From the NCBI GenBank assembly GCA_964466115.1, contig CAYXMH010000002.1, forward strand, positions 182,978 to 246,977: DNA of 64,000 nt. Direction: 5' to 3'. Every line of letters starts with the position of its first letter. The stretch's first letter is position 1. Under the pieces are notes generated by a model. That model saw nothing but the letters and a program-made list of their open reading frames with translations. It was not told where the DNA came from and ran no database searches. The stretch is from Pseudolysobacter sp964466115 (GTDB lineage: Bacteria > Pseudomonadota > Gammaproteobacteria > Xanthomonadales > Rhodanobacteraceae). Below are positions 17,588 through 26,658 of this stretch, piece by piece. Position numbers and translations under genes: made by a program.

Positions 17588-17767
17588 GTGAAAACCCAGC
17601 CCGGGCATTCTCTTACCATACTCATATTTGCGTTCTTAAGCGCAGCGGGAATAGGATTTGGCAAATGGGCATTTACCGGCACAGAAAGCTATTTAGTCGG
17701 TGGTTTAGTGGTGCTCGGCGTAGCAGCATTAGCGTACGGTATAAAACGTTTTATCGATCGGCAATAG
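17588..17767 (+). CDS. Candidate small two-helix membrane protein
   Basis: A GTG-initiated frame of 59 codons begins 10 bp after infA. It encodes two hydrophobic segments (SLTILIFAFLSAAGIGFG at 8-25 and YLVGGLVVLGVAALAYGI at 35-52) joined by a short polar loop, and ends with a basic tail RFIDRQ. The topology is convincing, but there is only an AGG as ribosome-binding site and no recognised family. It overlaps the most upstream possible start of the next gene. Confidence 0.4.
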   Translation: MKTQPGHSLTILIFAFLSAAGIGFGKWAFTGTESYLVGGLVVLGVAALAYGIKRFIDRQ

Positions 17768-17784
17768 TCATCGCACCATCGCGC

Positions 17785-18216
17785 TTGGGCCGCCGCTGCT
17801 CAACTGCAATCAAATCCATTTGCGTCATTACAATAGCGGGTTTTGCCGCTGCACCTGAACTCCCGGCCTGCGCTACTCTGCACAACATTGTCGCTAATGC
17901 GACCAATAGTGAATTGGAACAAATCCGCAACGCCGCCCTCGCTTATCTCGAACAAACCGATAAACCCGATCTCAACGAATTCAAAGCGGCGTTTATCGCC
18001 GAATTGAAACGCGGTGCGATTATTAAAGACGAAGATACGATTCGTATCGGACTTTGGCTATTTGAAGACCGCAATGGACAACCGTGTTTGATTCGTGAAC
18101 CGAATCATATTGCACCGGTTGTTCATGCCTTCGGCCTTAAACTGCTGAAACGCAGTGAAGGGTGGTCTGTCGTAGATGATTTTGATGAAACGCAGCGGTT
18201 TAAAATTGAGGAATAA
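17785..18216 (+). CDS. Secreted protein of unknown function
   Basis: The frame is open from an ATG at 17665. That start would overlap the small membrane-protein frame and give a very basic, odd N-terminus. From the TTG at 17785 the protein (143 residues) begins with a good signal peptide (STAIKSICVITIAGFAAA, cleavage near PACA). The mature part is helical then beta-rich (NSELEQIRNAALAYLEQ, IRIGLWLFEDRNGQPCLIRE, GWSVVDDFDETQRFKIEE). It has no recognised family. It converges with the RHS gene and is separated from it by two hairpins. The start is uncertain. Confidence 0.55.
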   Translation: MGRRCSTAIKSICVITIAGFAAAPELPACATLHNIVANATNSELEQIRNAALAYLEQTDKPDLNEFKAAFIAELKRGAIIKDEDTIRIGLWLFEDRNGQPCLIREPNHIAPVVHAFGLKLLKRSEGWSVVDDFDETQRFKIEE

Positions 18217-18263
18217 CGGGTAGGCGGTGCCAATTTTTCCATTTCCTTTATCTGCAGTAGTCC

Positions 18264-18324
18264 TGACTTGATCTGACAGTTGCCGGATGTGTTAAAGGCG
18301 ACTGCCAGACCAAATCAGAATCAA
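18264..18324 (-). terminator. Long imperfect hairpin beyond the RHS gene 3' end
   Basis: 22-bp arms differ at four positions, all transitions. Read as minus-strand RNA, three of the four become G-U pairs, giving 21 of 22 paired. This suggests the structure matters in the transcript running off the RHS gene. No T-run follows, so it may protect the 3' end rather than terminate. Confidence 0.4.
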
Positions 18325-18360
18325 TACATCGGATAACACCAAATAACGTTTAAGGGGACC

Positions 18361-18391
18361 AAAGCCCGCTCTCATAAAGAGTTTGGGCTTT
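18361..18391. terminator. Bidirectional hairpin terminator between convergent genes
   Basis: AAAGCCC/GGGCTTT with inner CTCT/AGAG pairing. The stem's own A and T runs provide short U tracts in both directions. It lies between the plus-strand secreted-protein gene and the minus-strand RHS gene. Confidence 0.5.
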
Positions 18392-18432
18392 CATCCGATC
18401 AGTTCACGTCCGTTAACCGGTGGTACCTGAGA

Positions 18433-21400
18433 TCATGGCGGCGAATAGGTATTCAGTATCCGTCCAAAATGCTCCCACAATCTTCCAATCATGGATCTTT
18501 CTACAGGCGTACCAACGGTTGCGTTGGGGGCCGTACTCGTACCCACGCCACACGTACTTCCTGCACAAGCATGGAACAGCGCAACGCCGGGGTGTCCATC
18601 GATATCTCCTCTAAGTTCAGCATCAGTGGCAATGTCGCTAAACCGCCCCTGATGCTCAAAATACATATTCCCGATACGTTCCTGATCTTCCGGTGTCAAA
18701 GCCGGTGAGTCATATAAAGCATCGACCGTTGCATAGAAGTGCCGGTATTGGTCCCTAATGATCCGCTGGCGTTCCGCCAATGGCAGGTTTTCGGGAATGG
18801 GGGGAAAGAAATCCTCAACGGTATAACGCGGTGCTCCGCCGGAGGCGCCTCCTCCACTTGGAGGCAATGAACCACTACCGCCGCCTCCACCTCCCGCGCG
18901 CACCCCTGTTCGGATCAGCAATCGTCCAGGAGATCTTGTTCCACGACTCGGCGTCGCTACGGGACCAGCACCCATAGCTGCCGCGCCAATTTGCAGCGCT
19001 CGCACGGCAGTTTGCCTTAACACTTGAGCGACGACAGGAAAGCCCGCTCTGGCCGCCAAGGCAGCACCGCCTTCGGAAGCGACAATCGTGGTAGCCGCAG
19101 CCTGAACGACGGGATTCTCTCTCACCGCATATTCCGGATCGTGCGGTGACAACTGCGGTCCACTGGAACCGCTGATAACCGGCGCACCCGGTCCTCCACT
19201 ATCCGCTCCAATCGAAGTTGGGGAAGATAAAATTGGACTTCCGATATCCGTGCGACCGGTGGCTCGATACAAATCGAATCTACGCAGTGTGGTATCACCG
19301 GTCAGATCGTAATAACGCCGCGCCAACAGTCGATCTTTGTAAGCGTCTTGTTCACCGGCTCCGGGTTTCACTCCCGCACCCGCGCTTCCCGGCATCACCT
19401 GCAACCCGTCAGGGTCGTCATTCACAATGGGATTACTTCCAAATGCACCATACGCATCGGTGTTGAACAACCGGTTGCGGATTGGGTCACGGCTGATCCA
19501 GCGGCCACTGGCAGGATCGTAACTGCGTGCGCCGAAGCGGACCAAGCCGGTGCCGGTTTGGTCGATGCGCCCACCTTTGTAACCAAACCATTCGTTGCCA
19601 AATCCACTGCTGCGGCTTTGAATCAATTGCCCAAACGGCGTGTAGTTCGCATACGCGGTACTGCCGCTGTGACGCACGATTGCGGTATTGCCCAACACAT
19701 CGGACTCGATCAGCGCCTCGTCCGCCGCTCCCATCACCGCGGTGCGTTGTTCACCAACGTGCCGGCGCAGCGCTTGACGCGCCAAACGGCCGCTGGCATC
19801 CAATCGGTATTCGATCTCCAACCCCGGCATGGCCGAATACGCCGCACTTGGCGCGGTGCTGCCGGCCGCCCTGACGTATTGGATGGTTTGGTTGTCGTTT
19901 GCGTCGTAGGCATAACCGCCGCCGTTGTTGGTATAAAGATGTCCCAGCGGATCGTTGCCGTAGGTGTGCGTTCCATCACCGGTCAGGGCGCCCGGTGCAT
20001 CGTAGCTGTAATGCCGAATCGGGTATAAATCTTTTAGATTCAGCTGATCGGTCAGTTGCGTGACGTCGTAAGGCTCGGCGTATTGATAACGCACGTGCCG
20101 TTGACCAGCCCCGGGTATTACTTCATTCAACGTATCGACGCGCTCGTCGCACAGACCCGCGTTGCAGCGATAGGTCACACTGCCGACATAACCGCTTTCG
20201 GTCGCCGTGGTCAGTTGCCCGGCCAAGTTGTATTTGTAGCCGGCCGAAAGCGATGCGCCATCGGGGCGCGTTGTCATAATCGAGATCGGCAATCCGGTTT
20301 GGTCATCGCGACCGATCGTCTGCGTGTACGGCATCGTCCACTCCGGTGCACTGATACTAAGCTCTTTAATCAAGCCATAGTGATCGTACGACAGCGTCTT
20401 GGTGCCGCGGCGGCTGTCAAGGCGCTGCCATAGCTGTCCCAACGGCGTGTAGTCGTACGCATCCACCGGGGTTGTGGAGGGGTGCGTTTCGTCCCAAATC
20501 TTGCTGAGATGACCGGCTTCGTCGTACTCATAACGGGTCGCCAAACGCCCAGCGGATGAGCCATCGGTATCGATAATGGTGCGTCGCACCTTACCGCTGG
20601 GTTCGTACTCGGCGTTATACACCAAGCGATCCACCAGGGTGGTTGCGGTTCCCGGCCAGCGCACCACGGTATCCATCGTCGTGCTCGCAATTCGCTGTTG
20701 CGCGTTGTAGGTGAAGGTTTTGGTTTCGTTTGGGTTCGATTCGGTTTCAACCTCGCCATATCCATCCAATGCCGAATTGGTGACATAGGTGAGGTTCGTT
20801 CCGCCATAGCCGATCAACGACGCATCACTCGAGGGCTGTTTAATCGTGCGCACGACTTTACCGGTACTGCGGTCGACTTGGATCACCTCGTCACTGGTCG
20901 TTGTGCTGCCATCGGCCGCGAAGTACGTCCCGATTGAATGCGTGTCTTCGGTCGGCGATGTGCGGTCGGCATAATCCGGATACACGATTTGCGTGGTTTC
21001 AATCGGATGCGCAGACACCCGGTCCAGTTCGTTGTTGTAGCGAGCGATCAGCGTTGGACGCCCGGCCAAATCGTAATCGTAACGGGTGACCTGCCCTTCC
21101 GGATTGCTGGCGTAGCGAGTGCGCCCCAACTCATCCAGCACGACTTTGGTCACCATTGCATCGTCGCTGCCCTCGTTCACGAAAGACCGCTGAATCAGCG
21201 TGCGTTGACGCGGTATTGCTTCGGTCTCGCCAACCCGCGTGGCGGCGGCACCATCGAGGCCGCGATACACACGTGAAACAAAGTGCGGGCCGTCGGTACG
21301 CCAAGCAAAGTTGACTTCATGACGCAGCGTGCGGCCCGCCGACAGACTTATCGTCCGCGGCTGGTTGCGATCGTCAAAACTCGACCACGCGGCCGATACA

Positions 21401-24400
21401 TACGCCGCTGGATTTTGCGGATCGGGCGAAAGCACCTGATTCGGCAACCCTTCCATTCCATAATTGGCGAATTGCTGCGGAGCATCGGTCGCCGTTGTGC
21501 GATTTTCCGTCCACAGCGTTTGACCGGCGCCGTCCACCCAAGTCACACGCCAATGCTTCTTTGCATCCGCCGCGCTGTAGCTATCTCCCGACACCAAGGT
21601 CTCGGTTAAATGGAATATCCCTGCCGGTTCGCCGGATGCGCCATCGCTAAACCATTGCGCATTTTGGTCCAATTGAGTGAATGTATAAGACCCATCACTG
21701 TCACGCTGAGTTGTGGCCAGCGTCCGTATCGCCCGGCCCAAACCATCGCTCTGGATATGCACCGTTGGCGTGTTCGGCCGCCGACCATCGATGGGCATTG
21801 CCGCCGGCACCCACGCGCCACTCAACGCCGTAAATGAATAATTGATTCCAACGAGATCCCAGGACAAGCGCAACGCCGCATTCCGGTCTAAACCGGGTGG
21901 CACCTGGCGTCGATCGCGTAGTGCCGCCGTAATCGGATCGTTGGAATAGCTGTACGGAATTTTCGGGTTCGAGGCGGTAGGGGCTGTTCCATCGCCGCCC
22001 GGCACCGTGACTGCAGTGGGCGCTGGTGTCGGTTGATCGGCGAGCGGCACAATCGGCGTATTGATGGACTGGCTTTGAGCCACCATTGGAATTGACGCCG
22101 GCATTCCCCCAAACCCGGGCATGCCGGTATCAACCGCAGGGCACGCCGTAGCATTCATCGGATGTGTCGGACCGCCGGCTAAGGGCAGCGGCGACAAATT
22201 CACCGGGCCGCGCCTTTCAACCACAATGCCGTTGGCCAAATCGATTACCGACTCGGTGCGCCGGCCATCCGGTTGACGTACCAAAACCACCTGCAGATGG
22301 TGTGGATCGTAGCAATACCCGGTCACCCTTCCCGCTGCATCGGCGACATGGGTTAATACGCCATCACGGCTGTCATAATAATAGCGGGTGCGTAAAGCGC
22401 GACTGTCGTCATCGGGCGCCGAGATATCGAAGAACACCACGCTTTGCCGCAATAATCCTTGTGTAACTGTCGCACCCGGCAATGCGCTGGGACAGCCGTA
22501 CCCGCCCAAACTGTCCGGATCGCAATCATAATCGTTGCGCGTGTGCGCCAGCAGCTTGGTTAATGTTCCGCCGGACTCCTCGTCATAGCCAAACGTACGC
22601 GAATCAGTTTGGACGAATGTATAAAATTGTCCACGGCCATCGTTAAACCCGCCGGATTGATAACCCATTACCATCTTGGTGTCGTCGCGCGGATCGCCGC
22701 TGTCGCCTTCATTAACAATCTCGCTGGGGGCGCCGAAGTTCGCCAGCGGATAACCGCGATAGACATAATTGAGCGCGCTGCGCATAGGAATCGGGTCATA
22801 GCCACCCGATGCGCTTTCATGCCATGTCTCCGTCACTACCGATAACGGCAGATGCACGTCGGCGGGTTGGATCATCTGGCCGTTCCAGGAACGGTTATGC
22901 GCGGCGACGTCAACGTAGGTATGCGTGGTGCGCTCCAACAGTTGGCCTCCGGCAGCGAACACATCTTGACCCAGCAACAAACCCTCATGTCCAAACGCCG
23001 AATCGTACCGCTCGACAATCCGTTGCCCGGTCGGCAACGTCGTCGTCACCACACCAAACCCCAAGAACCCCGCCGCATTGACCGCCAATTGGCCGTCGTC
23101 ACGGCCTTCGCTATGGCGCCCAAAATACCCTTGCGAAAACGCGATCTTGGTCTCTTGCACCGGACCACTCGCGCTACTCGTGCCACGCGTATGCCGGATC
23201 GATTCCACGACAAAGCCTTTACTTGGCACGCCGCGCGCATCGGTGCTCAGCGCGTGCGCAATCGTCTGGTACTTATATTCCGTGCTGCCGCCAAGCCCGT
23301 CTTTGACCGTTTTCAACGCACCCGGTTTGATCGACAAGTCGGCATCGGTGATTAAGGTTGTTTGCCGCGTTGTCGGGTTCAGCACCATCCAATCCGGCCG
23401 ACCATCGCCATTCATGTCGATCATCTGCGTCGTTTGCTCGCGAATTTCCTGCCATTCGTTCGCTCCGCCTGGAATACCGGATGGCGCCATCCAGCGCACC
23501 ACCCGCGAAGATTCCATCAAACCATTCGGCAACATGGACGGTGGCGGCACGGTCACCGAAAGCGGCGCACTGAGTTGCCCATTGCCACCGATGCGCACAC
23601 CATGAGGTTGCACCATGTCGGGAAATCCATCGCCGTTAAAATCAACAAACTGCTCCAGCACCCGTTCGTTGTGCACAAAATGGTGGCCGCTATCGACCAA
23701 ATCCAGATCAAAACCGGCCGGGTCATTGTCTATGACCGTGTTCGATAAATAACTCGGCAACCCACCAAGCTCCGGCGGCGTTGACAACCCAATCAAAAAC
23801 CGCGTGAGCCCGTGGCCGGTGTTGTAAAGCGCCGTCATCGGCTCCAATTGATACGACCCACCGCCGCGCAGCTCGGTATAGCGGAAATTGGCATGCAACT
23901 TTGCCGGAGTCGTGACGATATCGGGCAGCCCATCGCCGTTGAGATCCACGATCTGCGAGATGTTCATCTCGCTATCAAAACACCCGGCGGCGCCACGTCC
24001 ATAGCAGCGATTGTGAATCGATGCACTGGTTGCGGGGGCTAAACGTTCTTCATCCAGCTCCGCGCCGAGCCCCTCACCACCTTCCGCCCGCGTCCACCAA
24101 AACTCCGGGCTCTCGTTAAACTGCAACTCCAACCGTCCCATGGCGTCCGGCACCAACTTACCGCGGTACACCGTTAACGCGTATTGCTCTGGAATCGTGT
24201 GCTCTGGGTGGTTGGTGTCGTGATACGGAAACGGTTGATTCGCCAAATACCCCACTTTCATCGCCGCAATCCGATCCGGAATGTTATCGCCGGTGATATC
24301 GGCCAATGAACCTAATTCCGTTGAGGACCAGTCAAACCCGTAACCAATCCCCACGCTATCGATATTGCGCACCGTTGCCGATACATTTTGCTGCGGCGCT

Positions 24401-26337
24401 TTCAGCACCATCGCCCCGATGCCGCCAATTCCAATTGACCATGGCGTGTTGACTAAGGTCCGTGGCGCCTCGGTTGATAAATCGGCCGGATTCCGATGAT
24501 AGATGCGCCATTGAAAATCCGCGTCGCCGGCCGGTGGATCGATCAGCATCTCGTGATACAACCGCTGATTGCCAATTAAGCGCATCGTGTCCGCGTAACC
24601 ATCCCCGTCGGTATCGACTTGAAACGATTCATTCCCGGTAATTGCTAAAAACGGCACCCGCTGCCCGGAAGAGCCGGCGGTCGCGGATACGGGATAGGCC
24701 GTCCCCAGCGTGGAACGCCACAACTCCGCGCCGCAAAACGCCGGCATCGGGCTTGCTGTCCCGGTCCACGGGTTCATCACCGCCGCGGCCCAGCTTAATG
24801 GCTGCGTCGCCGCACTGAAACTGCCATCGCCGTGCCCTGCGGCAAACGTCGGAATCAAACCGCTAACGGCTCTATTGCAACTTTGCGCGGAGAAAAAATC
24901 CACATAATCCGGTATGCCATCGCCGTTCTGATCCGACAACATCTGCACCGTGGATGCCGCACCCGCGATATCAAAATAGACGCACTCCCCCGATGAGCAA
25001 TCGGCCTGGGTCGCTGGCCAGTGCCCTAAATACCCTCCGGCCAAGCCGCTGCTATAGCTTTCCGACGCCATCACCGAAGGTTCGGTCGGCGTCTGGCGCA
25101 TTAAGGCGGAATTACCCAAAAACGGTTGCGCCACACCACTCGGCAAAGTTTGCGGGATTGCCGCCCATTGCCGGTCCCAACCGTAATACTCGTAAGTGGT
25201 CGCCACACCGGGTGTCATCGCACCGCTGTTAGGATCACGACCGAACGGTTCGATCTTCTCCAAGTTGTCATGCAATTCATTGGCATTCATACAGCCGATG
25301 CGAGCATGGCTGTGATTCAAGCGCCAATACGTACTCAATGCACCGGGCAACGCAAATACCGAGGGATCGGTACTAGCTCCGTTGCCGACACTCACCCCAA
25401 TACCCCAAATGCCTTGGCCTTCCGGCCCGATGAACGGCCCGCCGAAGCGATGTTTTAAAAACCCTTGCGCAATCAAGCTGTGCTGCGGACACGGCCCCTG
25501 CAGCGCATGATCCGGCTTCACATCTTGCAACTGCCTCGGCGCTGGGTGCAGATAGCGTCCAATCGACACCACAAACATTGGCTGCGTCCCCAAGCGCACG
25601 TTGCCGCCATAGCGAATCTCAATCAAGGTCGGTTCGTTCGGTATGCCCGAGTAAGTCGCATTGAACACCGCTTTTTCGTAGGCATAGGACACTTGGTTGC
25701 CGAACTGATCTTCCTCTTCGGTCAGCGCCCACTCAATCGTGCGATCGGCCGCACTGCGATCGGCCTGGACTTTGGATCCAAAACGCCGCCGCAACGGTGC
25801 CGGGCCATCTTGTGTGCTTTCTTGCATCACCAACGGTTGATAGCGACGAACCAAACCGGTATGAGTATGTTCCGTCCAGGTGTTGTTGGTTGAGTCAAAT
25901 TCGTATTCGGTGTGCGTTGCGTCACCCCATCGCTCAAAGCGCAACGGCGTACTGAACTCCCCCGGACGGCGCAATAACGATACGCCATCGGCCACATAAT
26001 GATCGTCTTGCACATCCAGCACCGGATCCTCGCGACGGAGGTCGCGCGAAATTTTGGATGCGGCCACCAAAGTCCAGCCGTAGCCGACATCGGAATCGCC
26101 GGCGCCGCTCGAGTAACTCAAGGACAAACTCGGCATCAAACGCGCTTGCGGTAATGCGAACGCATAACTTTGCGTCACTTGCCCTTGCGCCGAGACGTGA
26201 TCTTCACCCGAAATCGACGGCGTCTGCGCCGCCGCCGCGGTCGACGCCGCTTCCGGCATCGCCGGGGCGGTCAAAGGGAACAAAGCCGCTACCAAACATG
26301 CCAACGCGATACGACTGCCGAATTGCTGAATACGCAT
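18433..26337 (-). CDS. Giant secreted SpvB/TcdB-type RHS-repeat protein
   Basis: 2634 residues. A Sec signal peptide (SRIALACLVAALFPLTAPAM) is followed by an SpvB-like N-terminal region (GQVTQSYAFALPQARLMPSL, VGYGWTL). Calcium-binding-like FG-GAP/VCBS repeats come next (DQNGDGIPD, DTDGDGYAD, DLNGDGLPD, DFNGDGFPD, DMNGDGRPD). Many YD repeats follow (YDYDLAGR, YEYDEAGHL, YKYNLAGQL, YAYDANDN). The core ends with YDPASGRWISRDPI and NDDPDGL near residue 2312. A tail of 322 residues follows: a low-complexity Ala/Gly/Pro linker and a distinct last ~130 residues. RHS shells typically enclose a C-terminal toxin, but no immunity-gene-sized frame lies immediately downstream. AGGGG precedes the ATG. It lies between infA and clpA, interrupting a conserved order. 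Confidence 0.9.
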   Translation of the reverse strand: MRIQQFGSRIALACLVAALFPLTAPAMPEAASTAAAAQTPSISGEDHVSAQGQVTQSYAFALPQARLMPSLSLSYSSGAGDSDVGYGWTLVAASKISRDLRREDPVLDVQDDHYVADGVSLLRRPGEFSTPLRFERWGDATHTEYEFDSTNNTWTEHTHTGLVRRYQPLVMQESTQDGPAPLRRRFGSKVQADRSAADRTIEWALTEEEDQFGNQVSYAYEKAVFNATYSGIPNEPTLIEIRYGGNVRLGTQPMFVVSIGRYLHPAPRQLQDVKPDHALQGPCPQHSLIAQGFLKHRFGGPFIGPEGQGIWGIGVSVGNGASTDPSVFALPGALSTYWRLNHSHARIGCMNANELHDNLEKIEPFGRDPNSGAMTPGVATTYEYYGWDRQWAAIPQTLPSGVAQPFLGNSALMRQTPTEPSVMASESYSSGLAGGYLGHWPATQADCSSGECVYFDIAGAASTVQMLSDQNGDGIPDYVDFFSAQSCNRAVSGLIPTFAAGHGDGSFSAATQPLSWAAAVMNPWTGTASPMPAFCGAELWRSTLGTAYPVSATAGSSGQRVPFLAITGNESFQVDTDGDGYADTMRLIGNQRLYHEMLIDPPAGDADFQWRIYHRNPADLSTEAPRTLVNTPWSIGIGGIGAMVLKAPQQNVSATVRNIDSVGIGYGFDWSSTELGSLADITGDNIPDRIAAMKVGYLANQPFPYHDTNHPEHTIPEQYALTVYRGKLVPDAMGRLELQFNESPEFWWTRAEGGEGLGAELDEERLAPATSASIHNRCYGRGAAGCFDSEMNISQIVDLNGDGLPDIVTTPAKLHANFRYTELRGGGSYQLEPMTALYNTGHGLTRFLIGLSTPPELGGLPSYLSNTVIDNDPAGFDLDLVDSGHHFVHNERVLEQFVDFNGDGFPDMVQPHGVRIGGNGQLSAPLSVTVPPPSMLPNGLMESSRVVRWMAPSGIPGGANEWQEIREQTTQMIDMNGDGRPDWMVLNPTTRQTTLITDADLSIKPGALKTVKDGLGGSTEYKYQTIAHALSTDARGVPSKGFVVESIRHTRGTSSASGPVQETKIAFSQGYFGRHSEGRDDGQLAVNAAGFLGFGVVTTTLPTGQRIVERYDSAFGHEGLLLGQDVFAAGGQLLERTTHTYVDVAAHNRSWNGQMIQPADVHLPLSVVTETWHESASGGYDPIPMRSALNYVYRGYPLANFGAPSEIVNEGDSGDPRDDTKMVMGYQSGGFNDGRGQFYTFVQTDSRTFGYDEESGGTLTKLLAHTRNDYDCDPDSLGGYGCPSALPGATVTQGLLRQSVVFFDISAPDDDSRALRTRYYYDSRDGVLTHVADAAGRVTGYCYDPHHLQVVLVRQPDGRRTESVIDLANGIVVERRGPVNLSPLPLAGGPTHPMNATACPAVDTGMPGFGGMPASIPMVAQSQSINTPIVPLADQPTPAPTAVTVPGGDGTAPTASNPKIPYSYSNDPITAALRDRRQVPPGLDRNAALRLSWDLVGINYSFTALSGAWVPAAMPIDGRRPNTPTVHIQSDGLGRAIRTLATTQRDSDGSYTFTQLDQNAQWFSDGASGEPAGIFHLTETLVSGDSYSAADAKKHWRVTWVDGAGQTLWTENRTTATDAPQQFANYGMEGLPNQVLSPDPQNPAAYVSAAWSSFDDRNQPRTISLSAGRTLRHEVNFAWRTDGPHFVSRVYRGLDGAAATRVGETEAIPRQRTLIQRSFVNEGSDDAMVTKVVLDELGRTRYASNPEGQVTRYDYDLAGRPTLIARYNNELDRVSAHPIETTQIVYPDYADRTSPTEDTHSIGTYFAADGSTTTSDEVIQVDRSTGKVVRTIKQPSSDASLIGYGGTNLTYVTNSALDGYGEVETESNPNETKTFTYNAQQRIASTTMDTVVRWPGTATTLVDRLVYNAEYEPSGKVRRTIIDTDGSSAGRLATRYEYDEAGHLSKIWDETHPSTTPVDAYDYTPLGQLWQRLDSRRGTKTLSYDHYGLIKELSISAPEWTMPYTQTIGRDDQTGLPISIMTTRPDGASLSAGYKYNLAGQLTTATESGYVGSVTYRCNAGLCDERVDTLNEVIPGAGQRHVRYQYAEPYDVTQLTDQLNLKDLYPIRHYSYDAPGALTGDGTHTYGNDPLGHLYTNNGGGYAYDANDNQTIQYVRAAGSTAPSAAYSAMPGLEIEYRLDASGRLARQALRRHVGEQRTAVMGAADEALIESDVLGNTAIVRHSGSTAYANYTPFGQLIQSRSSGFGNEWFGYKGGRIDQTGTGLVRFGARSYDPASGRWISRDPIRNRLFNTDAYGAFGSNPIVNDDPDGLQVMPGSAGAGVKPGAGEQDAYKDRLLARRYYDLTGDTTLRRFDLYRATGRTDIGSPILSSPTSIGADSGGPGAPVISGSSGPQLSPHDPEYAVRENPVVQAAATTIVASEGGAALAARAGFPVVAQVLRQTAVRALQIGAAAMGAGPVATPSRGTRSPGRLLIRTGVRAGGGGGGSGSLPPSGGGASGGAPRYTVEDFFPPIPENLPLAERQRIIRDQYRHFYATVDALYDSPALTPEDQERIGNMYFEHQGRFSDIATDAELRGDIDGHPGVALFHACAGSTCGVGTSTAPNATVGTPVERSMIGRLWEHFGRILNTYSPP

Positions 26338-26658
26338 TTTTTCAATCCCCTGGTTCCAATGGACCTGGCCATAAAGCGCGGGGATTTTGAATGAGCCACT
26401 GGGGCTCTCAAAGCAAAGAATTGTGAATCGGACATTTTTTTATGTGAATTTTTGTGTCGGATGCCATGCGTTCGCACGCAGTACAAACCCCATCGTTTCA
26501 TTTAAAACGGGATAAGCTAAAAATTAGGACTAGTGGATTCGCCCGTCGAGATCAAACGGGCGTTACTGACAGCATCGCAACTCAGCGATAGCACTGCGCG
26601 GGAGCAGTAACGGCCGTGCCACTGCTCACCATTCGCAAGAATGAGGCAAAACGTTATT
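26338..26658. other. 321-bp gap between clpA and the RHS gene; no gene seen
   Basis: Two 7-bp-stem hairpins occur: 26540-26562 (CGCCCGT/ACGGGCG) and 26602-26627 (GAGCAGT/ACTGCTC). They could end the clpA transcript, although neither has a T-run. The part next to the RHS start is AT-rich with poly-T tracts and should contain the RHS promoter. No open frame here has coding character. Confidence 0.6.

Noticed and set aside
19348..20028. 226-residue plus-strand frame inside the RHS gene, a candidate antisense immunity gene
   Set aside because: It coincides with the conserved RHS core (YDPASGRW, DPDGL), is Arg/Ala/Val-rich, and has no ribosome-binding site. Immunity genes normally follow on the same strand.
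26540..26627. Two hairpins taken first as a clpA terminator
   Set aside because: Stems are only 7 bp and neither is followed by a T-run; mentioned in the gap entry rather than called.
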